DNA from: Hyphomonas jannaschiana VP2
Lineage (GTDB): Bacteria; Pseudomonadota; Alphaproteobacteria; Caulobacterales; Hyphomonadaceae
Length of the DNA: 64,000 nucleotides
Direction: 5' to 3'
NCBI RefSeq assembly: GCF_000685215.1
Contig: NZ_ARYJ01000004.1
Location: 1-64,000, forward strand
Shown here piece after piece: positions 58,285 through 64,000 of this stretch. Each line of letters starts with the position of its first letter. The stretch's first letter is position 1. A program made the position numbers and the translations under genes. The notes under the pieces were generated by a model, which did not search any database, had not been told where the DNA came from, and was given only the letters and a program-made list of their open reading frames with translations.

Positions 58285-59709
58285 ATGGGTGGTGAGGGGT
58301 TCAACGGCGAAACGAGCCGTGCGCAAGCGCGCGCGCCATTGCGGTGTCCGAAACCGGACATCCGCATAGCGCTGGAATCTGCCTATGGCCTTCACAGGCG
58401 GGCACCTGGCTTGTCTGCGCGCCGCACGTTCAGCCCGGCGCAACACCTGTTCCTTCGCCGCTTCCTGACCGGGCTTGGCGTCCTGACCGTCTTGGTGCCG
58501 GAACTGCCAGGCCTGCTGGCGACACTCGTCATCCCGCCGGTTTTTCTGGCGATTGTCCTGTTTCGACTATTCCTTCTGAGCATTGCCGTGCGGCTGGACC
58601 GGGAAGACCTCGCGCCCAGTCGCGGCGCGACCCCGCTTTTGCCGGTCTATACTATCCTGATCGCGCTGAAGGACGAGAGCTTCATTGTGCCGCAACTGGC
58701 GAGGGCCATCGCCGCGCTGGACTACCCGCAGGACCGGATCGATCTGAAGCTGCTGATCGAAGAGGCCGACCCGGGCACAAGGACCGCCGTCATGGCCCAG
58801 TCCTGGCCGGCCGGTACGGAGCTGCTGGTTGTTCCGGCGGGGGTGCCGCAGACCAAGCCACGCGCCCTGAATTATGGCCTTGCCCGGGCGAGGGGCACCT
58901 ATGTTGTTGTATATGACGCTGAAGACCGCCCGCATCCCGGCCAGCTGAAAGCGGCGGTCCAGGCATTCAACGCTCACGGGCCGGACATGGCCTGCCTGCA
59001 GGCGCCGCTGGTGGGTGTACCGGCCGGCGGCAGCTGGATCGCGCGGCAATGGGCGCTGGAATATGCCATCCAGTTCAGCCTGCTGGTGCCGGCTCTCGCG
59101 CGGCTGGGTCTGCCGGTCGCGCTTGGTGGGACGAGTAATCACTTCCGCCGCACGGCGCTGGTCGCTGCGGGGGGCTGGGATGCATGGAACGTGACGGAAG
59201 ATGCCGACCTCGGCTTGCGGCTCGCCCGGCTTGGCCACCGGGTTGGTGCCATCCGGTCTCCGACACTGGAAGCGCCGCCGGAGCAGGGCCGCATCTGGCG
59301 TGGCCAGCGGTCCCGCTGGCTGAAGGGATATATCCAGACCTGGTGCGTGCTGATGCGCGGGCGGGGCGAGGCGCCGGGCCTGAAGCCCGCATCGTTCCTG
59401 TCGGTCCAGCTGACGCTCGGTGCGGCGATCCTCTCCGCCATGGTGCATGGACCGTGGATGGCGTGGTGCGCACTGTGCTTGGCCAGTCCGGACTTGTCGC
59501 TCGGGGCGTTTGGCCTTGCGGCGCTGTGGCTGTCGCTGTTCACCGGGGTACTGTCGGCAAGTCTTGCGCCGGGGCATTGGTGCTGGCGGCGTCTGTTCGA
59601 CATCCTGACTCTGCCGCTCTACTGGCCGCTGCAGACCCTCGCCATGGTACGCGCGCTCTGGAGTCTCTGCCGGACGCCGCATTATTGGGTGAAGACGCCG
59701 CATATCTGA
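58285..59709 (+). CDS. Family 2 glycosyltransferase (cellulose synthase-like)
   Basis: A 474-residue membrane glycosyltransferase. Two hydrophobic segments (residues ~58-100) precede the GT-A domain (~110-330), which has YDAEDRPHPGQL (metal site), TEDADLGLRL (catalytic Asp) and GQRSRWLKGYIQTW (the QxxRW-type acceptor motif). Further helices follow at ~370-450. This is the layout of processive beta-glycan synthases and XagB-like adhesin enzymes, so it may make an exopolysaccharide. The first ~45 residues are unlike the family and no Shine-Dalgarno is evident at 58285, so the true start may lie later. Confidence 0.87.
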   Translation: MGGEGFNGETSRAQARAPLRCPKPDIRIALESAYGLHRRAPGLSARRTFSPAQHLFLRRFLTGLGVLTVLVPELPGLLATLVIPPVFLAIVLFRLFLLSIAVRLDREDLAPSRGATPLLPVYTILIALKDESFIVPQLARAIAALDYPQDRIDLKLLIEEADPGTRTAVMAQSWPAGTELLVVPAGVPQTKPRALNYGLARARGTYVVVYDAEDRPHPGQLKAAVQAFNAHGPDMACLQAPLVGVPAGGSWIARQWALEYAIQFSLLVPALARLGLPVALGGTSNHFRRTALVAAGGWDAWNVTEDADLGLRLARLGHRVGAIRSPTLEAPPEQGRIWRGQRSRWLKGYIQTWCVLMRGRGEAPGLKPASFLSVQLTLGAAILSAMVHGPWMAWCALCLASPDLSLGAFGLAALWLSLFTGVLSASLAPGHWCWRRLFDILTLPLYWPLQTLAMVRALWSLCRTPHYWVKTPHI

Positions 59710-59784
59710 CCTAGCGGCAACGCTTGGCTCCGCCGCTGCGGGGGAATAGGGTCGCGCCCAGTCAAATCCAATCAGGAGACCGCC

Positions 59785-60999
59785 ATGGCCGATACAGCCG
59801 TCGACGAGCTCGAGACCTTCCGCGCAGAGACGCGCGCCTGGCTCGAGGAAAACTGCCCGCCTTCCATGCGCACGCCGATGAAGGACGACGAGATCGTCTG
59901 GGGCGGCAAGCGCGAGAAGTTCAAGAACCCGGAGTCAAAAGTCTGGTTGGAGCGGATGGCTTCAAAAGGCTGGACCGCACCGCAATGGCCGAAGAAATAT
60001 GGCGGCGGCGGCCTTTCCCCGGCTGAGGCCCGCGTGCTGCAGCAGGAGATGAGCCGCATCAAGGCGCGCCAGCCGCTGTTCTCGTTCGGCCTCTGGATGT
60101 TCGGCCCGGCCCTGCTGGAGTTCGGCAATGAAGAGCAGAAGCAGCGCTTCATCCCGGACATCGTGCATGGCCGCACCCGCTGGTGCCAGGGCTATTCCGA
60201 GCCGGGCGCCGGCTCTGACCTCGCCGACCTGCAGACTCGCTGCGAAGACAAGGGCGACCACTATCTGATCAATGGCCAGAAAGTGTGGACCTCCTACGCC
60301 GACAAGGCCGACTGGATCTTCTGCCTCGTGCGGACCGATACCAGCGTGAAGCATGAAGGCATCAGCTTCATCCTGTTCGACATGGAAAGCGAAGGTGTCG
60401 AAGCGCGCCCGATCCTGCTGATCTCCGGCGAGAGCCCGTTCTGCGAAACCTTCTTCACCGATGTGAAGGTTCCGAAGGATCAGCTGGTCGGCGAAGTGAA
60501 TGGCGGCTGGCAGATCGCCAAGCGCCTGCTGCAGTTCGAACGCTCTTCCATCTCCGCCGGCGGCTTCGGCGGCACCGGCGGCTCGGGCATTATGGGGCCG
60601 GAAGATTATGCCAAGCAGCATATCGGCACCGACAGCGATGGCCGTCTCCTCGATGGTGACCTGCGTGGCCGCATCACCGATCACAAGATGTACGCCAAGG
60701 CCTTCAGCCTGACCGTTCAGCGCCAGGCCGAACAGGCCAAGGCCGGACAGGCCGTCAGCCACACAGCGTCCATCCTGAAATACGGCGCGGCCAAGATGAA
60801 CCAGGACCGCCATGAGCTTCTGATCGAAGCGCTCGGCACCGAAGGGCTCGGCTGGGAAGGGGAGGGCTTCGACCCGACCGCCAAGAAAGTCACCCGCCAG
60901 TGGCTGCGTTCGAAGGGCAACTCCATCGAGGGCGGCACCAGCGAGATCAACCTCAACGTCATCTCCAAGCGCGTGCTTGGCCTGAAGGACCATAAATAA
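59785..60999 (+). CDS. Acyl-CoA dehydrogenase, larger subunit of a likely pair
   Basis: A 404-residue FAD-dependent acyl-CoA dehydrogenase introducing the alpha-beta double bond. It has WCQGYSEPGAGSDLADL (FAD/substrate region) and NGQKVWTSYADKADW. A Gly-rich insert lies near residue 255 (SAGGFGGTGGSG). The C-terminus IEGGTSEINLNVISKRVLGL corresponds to the catalytic and FAD-contact region. Another ACAD of different type (61365) lies in the same operon, as in alpha2-beta2 FadE/ChsE pairs that act on side chains of steroid-like CoA esters. AGGAG precedes the ATG. Confidence 0.92.
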   Translation: MADTAVDELETFRAETRAWLEENCPPSMRTPMKDDEIVWGGKREKFKNPESKVWLERMASKGWTAPQWPKKYGGGGLSPAEARVLQQEMSRIKARQPLFSFGLWMFGPALLEFGNEEQKQRFIPDIVHGRTRWCQGYSEPGAGSDLADLQTRCEDKGDHYLINGQKVWTSYADKADWIFCLVRTDTSVKHEGISFILFDMESEGVEARPILLISGESPFCETFFTDVKVPKDQLVGEVNGGWQIAKRLLQFERSSISAGGFGGTGGSGIMGPEDYAKQHIGTDSDGRLLDGDLRGRITDHKMYAKAFSLTVQRQAEQAKAGQAVSHTASILKYGAAKMNQDRHELLIEALGTEGLGWEGEGFDPTAKKVTRQWLRSKGNSIEGGTSEINLNVISKRVLGLKDHK

Positions 61000-61368
61000 A
61001 TGCGGGCGTTGCTTGCCATCGGACTTCTCCTCGCGGTGCCGGCCGGTGCCGCGCAGGCGGAAGACCTGGAACTCGGAACATGGTGCTGGGAAGCGTCGGA
61101 CGTCGAAGGCGCCACGAATTCCGCCACCATGATCCTGCGGTCCGATACCGGCCAGTATTCCATGGTGCAGAAGACGGTTGGGGAAGACGACCTGGTCTAT
61201 CCCCTGAAGTCCGTCGGCATCAATGAATACGGCGTGGTGGGAAGTCCGTCCGGTGACGGAGTGATCCTTCGGGCCGATGGCATGCTCGAAATGTATGACT
61301 CGCAGGGAACGCTTGGGGCCGCGGAGCCCCGCGCGCTCAGCGAATGTTTAAAAGGTAATCCACAATGA
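61000..61368 (+). CDS. Small secreted protein between the ACAD genes
   Basis: A 122-residue protein with a signal peptide (MRALLAIGLLLAVPAGAAQA). The ~100-residue mature domain has two Cys (GTWCWEASDVEG and SECLKGNPQ) that can bridge its ends, and beta-strand character. No family recognised. Its ATG follows the upstream stop without a gap and its stop overlaps the next start as ATGA, so it is translationally locked between two cytosolic subunits, an unusual place for a periplasmic protein. Confidence 0.75.
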   Translation: MRALLAIGLLLAVPAGAAQAEDLELGTWCWEASDVEGATNSATMILRSDTGQYSMVQKTVGEDDLVYPLKSVGINEYGVVGSPSGDGVILRADGMLEMYDSQGTLGAAEPRALSECLKGNPQ

Positions 61369-62501
61369 CTTTTCTACTGACTGAAGATCAGGAAATGCTG
61401 CGCGACACCGCCATGGCGTTCGCGCGTGATGAACTGCCGGTGACGCATCTGCGCCAGCTGCGCGACAGCGGCGCCAATGGCAAGGACCCGGCCACCCGCC
61501 AGAAACTGGCAGAACTGGGCTTCTTTGGCGTGATCGTCCCGGAAGAGCCGGGCGGCGAACATTTCGGCCTTGTCGGCCTTGGCCAGATCCTTGAAGCGCA
61601 GGGCCGCACGCTGGCAGCGACTCCGCTTCTGCAGACGGCCCTCATCGGCGCCAGCGCGATCCAGCTGGGCGGCACGCCGGCACAGCAGGCCGAGTGGCTT
61701 CCGAAGATTGCCGGCGGCGACGTGACCTTCGCGCTCGCCCTCGACGAGAGCGCGCACTTCAATCCGCTGAACGTCGCCACCGAAGCCGAGCGCAACGGAC
61801 AAGGCTACACGATCAATGGCGAGAAGCGCTATGTGCCGGACGGCCATCATGCCGACATGCTGATTGTTGTCGCGCGGACCTTCGGCGAAGCGGGTGACCG
61901 TCACGGCCTGTCGCTGTTCCTCGTTCCCGCAGATGCCAAAGGCGTTTCGATCCAGGAACTGAAGACCGCAGACAGCCACGGCGCGGCGCATATCACCTTC
62001 ACCGATGTGATGGTGGGCGAAGGCGCGCTGATCGGCGCTGCTGATGAAGGCGCGGACGTTCTGGAGCCTGTGCTGGACCGGGCGGCGATCGGACAGGCCG
62101 CGGAAATGCTGGGTTCGGCGCAGGCCGCGTTCGACATGACGCTGGAATACCTGCAGAGCCGCAAACAGTTCGGCCAGCTGATCGGGTCTTTCCAGTCGCT
62201 GCAGCACCGCGCGGCGAAGATGTTCACCGAGCTTGAGATGACGCGGTCCTGCGTTGCAGCGGCGCTGTCTGCTGTCGATGAAGGCAAGACCAATGTTGCC
62301 GAACTCGCCAGCCTTGCAAAAGCGAAAGCCAGCGAACTGGTGCATCTTGTTTCGAACGAGTGCGTCCAGATGCATGGCGGCATCGGCATGACCGATGTGG
62401 CAGATCCCGGTCTCTACATGAAGCGCGCCCGCGCGCAGGAAGCCATGTATGGCTCTGCCAGCTGGCACCGCGACCGCTATGCGAAGCTGAACGGCTACTA
62501 G
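61365..62501 (+). CDS. Acyl-CoA dehydrogenase, smaller subunit of a likely pair
   Basis: A 378-residue ACAD-fold protein. It has the N-terminal FLLTEDQEMLRDTAMAFARD, a middle domain in which the usual serine-rich FAD loop is altered (ALALDESAHFNPLN), and the C-terminal QSRKQFGQLIGSFQSLQHRAA and QMHGGIGMTDVADPGLYMKR. The usual EGT glutamate motif is absent at the C-terminus, consistent with the partner subunit of a heteromeric dehydrogenase. Coupled to the secreted protein gene by ATGA. A bidirectional terminator follows. Confidence 0.9.
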   Translation: MTFLLTEDQEMLRDTAMAFARDELPVTHLRQLRDSGANGKDPATRQKLAELGFFGVIVPEEPGGEHFGLVGLGQILEAQGRTLAATPLLQTALIGASAIQLGGTPAQQAEWLPKIAGGDVTFALALDESAHFNPLNVATEAERNGQGYTINGEKRYVPDGHHADMLIVVARTFGEAGDRHGLSLFLVPADAKGVSIQELKTADSHGAAHITFTDVMVGEGALIGAADEGADVLEPVLDRAAIGQAAEMLGSAQAAFDMTLEYLQSRKQFGQLIGSFQSLQHRAAKMFTELEMTRSCVAAALSAVDEGKTNVAELASLAKAKASELVHLVSNECVQMHGGIGMTDVADPGLYMKRARAQEAMYGSASWHRDRYAKLNGY

Positions 62502-62527
62502 AGCAAACAGCTATCGCAAAACAAAAG

Positions 62528-62562
62528 AAAGCCGGGCGCAGCGAAAGCTGGCCCGGCTTTTT
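62528..62562. terminator. Terminator with GNRA tetraloop, probably bidirectional
   Basis: AAAGCCGGGC (62528-62537) pairs with GCCCGGCTTT (62551-62560); after one bulged G, CAGC pairs with GCTG around GAAA. TTTTT follows on the plus strand and TTTCTTTT on the minus strand. It ends the ACAD operon and probably also the convergent DUF2853 gene. Confidence 0.92.
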
Positions 62563-62580
62563 CCGTTTCCGGAACAGTGC

Positions 62581-63003
62581 TTATTTCAGCACGGAACCTT
62601 TGCGCAGGGATTTTGCGATCAGGTAGTAGACAACCGGACGATGCTTCTGGCGCACCGAACGGCCATACTTTTCGATTGCTTCTGCAATCGCGGCATCGGC
62701 CTTGGCTTCGTCAGCGACGCCAAGCTTCTTGCCGATGAAGGTTTTCTTGATCCGCTCCAGTTCGTCTTTCTGCGAAGCAGCGACGGTTGCGGAGTCGGAT
62801 TTGTAGATGGCCGGGCCGCAAGCTTTGACGGCGCCTTCGAGAAGAGCCATGTCCGGACGCGCTTCACCAACCTTCTCTTTGAGGTCGGCGACATACTTCT
62901 CCATCAGGACTTCTTTTTTCGAAGGCTCTTTCGCCGGCTTGGTCACTGCCGGAGCCGCGGCCTTTTTCGGCGCCGCAGCTTTCTTCTTGGTAGCTTTTGC
63001 CAT
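62581..63003 (-). CDS. DUF2853 protein with histone-like N-terminal tail
   Basis: A 140-residue protein. Residues ~33-140 are a complete DUF2853 domain: LMEKYVADLKEKVGEARPDM, GPAIYKSDSATVAASQKDE, FIGKKLGV and KHRPVVYYLIAKSL. The first ~32 residues are a Lys/Ala/Pro tail (KATKKKAAAPKKAAAPAVTK) like that of histone H1 or bacterial H1-like proteins, not part of the usual DUF2853 length (~110). GAGGAG lies nine bases before the ATG. DUF2853 has no established function; the tail suggests nucleic-acid binding. Confidence 0.85.
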   Translation of the reverse strand: MAKATKKKAAAPKKAAAPAVTKPAKEPSKKEVLMEKYVADLKEKVGEARPDMALLEGAVKACGPAIYKSDSATVAASQKDELERIKKTFIGKKLGVADEAKADAAIAEAIEKYGRSVRQKHRPVVYYLIAKSLRKGSVLK

Positions 63004-63337
63004 GGGAGTGTCTCCTCTATGGGCCCGACGGACGGGCGTGATTTCAGATTACGCAGCACTTGTTCACGAATCAAAACGAAACGCAAAACACCCAAGCCAT
63101 GATTTCCACAGGGACACAACCCTTGGCGACCATGAATCGAACAAGGGTGCGAATTTTTATTTGATCCGTATTCGGATATTATGTCAAGACGGGAAAGTAT
63201 TGTGTGATCTGTCCGGACAGGACGCGTAATCCGGCGGCTGCAGGAAAAAGATGAGCCTGCACAGGAGTCTTCCCCATGCGGGCAGACGCCGTTAGGCTTA
63301 TGAAATCAGGGAAGCGGTCGGGAGGCGCCGGACATCC
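63004..63337. other. 334-bp intergenic region
   Basis: Divergent gap between the DUF2853 and glutamate synthase-like genes. It contains a small hairpin GCCCG-ACGGA-CGGGC (63023-63037) in the DUF2853 leader and a dyad ATCCG-TATT-CGGAT (63164-63177) in an AT-richer patch. No gene, RNA gene or clear promoter pair was recognised. Confidence 0.4.
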
Positions 63338-64000
63338 ATGTCTCGTTATTCAGTTCTTATCATTGCGGCACTGATTTCGGCGGCCGGAATTTATTTCTGG
63401 CCAACCGGACCGGTTGCGAAAAGCACGGCAATCCTCGCAGGCCTTGTCACGCTGCTTGGCATTTCGGATCTTATCCAGAGACGTCACACGCTGTGGCGCA
63501 ATTATCCGCTTCTCTCGCGTGTGCGCTGGCTGGCCGAAGAGATGCGGCCCTTCATTCGCTCTTATGTCGTGGAGAGCGAGACGGAAGGAAAGCCGTTCAA
63601 TCACGAAGACCGCGCGATGATTTACCGCCGCGCCAAAGATGTGACGTCTGTTGAACCCTTCGGCAGTCATCTGGATATTGATCGTCCGCCTTATGAGTGG
63701 CTGGCCCATTCCATGGCGGCCGTGCATTGCGACGACACCGATCCGCGAGTGATGGTCGGCGCGCCCGGCACATCGCAGCCTTATTCGGCCAGCGTCTTCA
63801 ATATTTCTGCGATGAGTTTCGGTTCGCTCGGCGCGCATGCCATCGAGGCATTGTCCACCGGGGCGAAAGCGGGCGGCTTTTATCATGATACGGGCGAAGG
63901 CTCTGTCTCGCGCTATCACCGCAAGGGCGGGGCAGATCTCGTCTGGGAACTGGGTTCCGGCTACTTCGGTTGCCGCGCAGCCGATGGCAGTTTCGATCCG
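63338..64000 (+). CDS. FMN-binding glutamate synthase family protein (5' part)
   Basis: The frame runs open from ATG 63338 (GGAGG 63321-63325 upstream) to the window edge, 221 residues. An N-terminal hydrophobic region (residues ~5-45, two short helices) is followed by WRNYPLLSRVRWLAEEMRP and then the start of a GltB-like (beta/alpha)8 domain: NISAMSFGSLGAHAIEAL, the Gly-rich GGFYHDTGEGSVSRYH, and GSGYFGCRAADGSF. Stand-alone membrane-tethered GltB-like proteins of ~500 residues are common; their redox partner and true reaction are mostly unknown. The rest lies outside the window. Confidence 0.88.
   Translation, partial: MSRYSVLIIAALISAAGIYFWPTGPVAKSTAILAGLVTLLGISDLIQRRHTLWRNYPLLSRVRWLAEEMRPFIRSYVVESETEGKPFNHEDRAMIYRRAKDVTSVEPFGSHLDIDRPPYEWLAHSMAAVHCDDTDPRVMVGAPGTSQPYSASVFNISAMSFGSLGAHAIEALSTGAKAGGFYHDTGEGSVSRYHRKGGADLVWELGSGYFGCRAADGSFDP

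Noticed and set aside
1-64000. tRNA, rRNA, prophage, toxin-antitoxin or defence genes
   Set aside because: I looked through the gaps and coding regions and saw no cloverleaf with a T-loop GTTCRANNC pattern in place, no phage or restriction genes and no antitoxin-like pairs; the HNH gene sits in a housekeeping operon.

Overview
The window is GC-rich, densely coding bacterial chromosome with short intergenic gaps, many 4-bp ATGA start/stop overlaps and many convergent gene ends that overlap. The gene families point to an alphaproteobacterium, most likely of the Caulobacterales/Hyphomonadaceae type: an alphaproteobacterial RpoH, a PhyR-like protein, contiguous sucCDAB, DUF2849, UrcA, DUF2853, a LytTR/DUF2141/DUF2306 cluster and a two-TM coiled-coil protein resembling the polar landmark TipN. 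This is inferred from protein families, not from a marker gene. I see no rRNA, tRNA, CRISPR array, prophage or insertion sequence. The region is core metabolism and regulation rather than an island.

Layout. 1-0.94 kb: one small hypothetical gene whose 3' end runs through an inverted pair of REP-like palindromes, then a gene-free stretch with a nested inverted repeat of two families. 0.94-8.2 kb: two short-chain dehydrogenases, a HAD hydrolase, two lipoproteins, pterin dehydratase, an orphan PhyR-like protein with a degenerate receiver, a VOC protein and an MFS transporter. 8.4-10.2 kb: YggT, YggU/DUF167, FolD and HNH nuclease in a tight run. 10.2-14.7 kb: LytTR regulator/DUF2141/DUF2306, PhoD-like phosphatase and MFS. 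14.7-21.6 kb: the TCA block sucC-sucD-sucA-sucB, with a hairpin-rich leader before sucA and two lipoyl domains in SucB. 21.6-27.7 kb: methyltransferase, YghU-type GST, chorismate mutase, Hpt protein, a small membrane peptide and the TipN-like protein.

27.7-34.0 kb: a LysR regulator divergent from an assimilatory sulfate reduction operon (cysG, DUF2849, GST, cysI, DUF934, cysH) ending in a clear terminator. 34-38.3 kb: SpoU methyltransferase, small membrane and RcnB-like proteins, and rpoH. 38.5-42.1 kb: a bicarbonate module (beta-carbonic anhydrase plus SulP transporter) divergent from an OxyR-like regulator that has lost both redox cysteines yet has a near-perfect four-part OxyR-type site at its own promoter. 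42.1-50.7 kb: ZapE, rhomboid protease, single-domain response regulator, acyltransferase, two alpha/beta hydrolases and a GNAT-nitrilase fusion. 50.7-54.1 kb: a MarR, response regulator and histidine kinase operon divergent from ilvE. 54.2-59.7 kb: 1-Cys peroxiredoxin, SixA-like phosphatase, UrcA, a tiny basic protein, photolyase/cryptochrome and a GT2 glycosyltransferase. 59.8-64 kb: a pair of unlike acyl-CoA dehydrogenase subunits with a small secreted protein between them, DUF2853 with a histone-like tail, and the 5' part of a glutamate synthase-like gene cut by the window edge.

The most unusual signals are regulatory: the cysteine-less OxyR-like protein with its site, the PhyR-like pseudo-receiver, the folded leader of sucA, a 5' hairpin that covers a Shine-Dalgarno sequence, and phased AATATCGA repeats beside a tiny arginine-rich protein.
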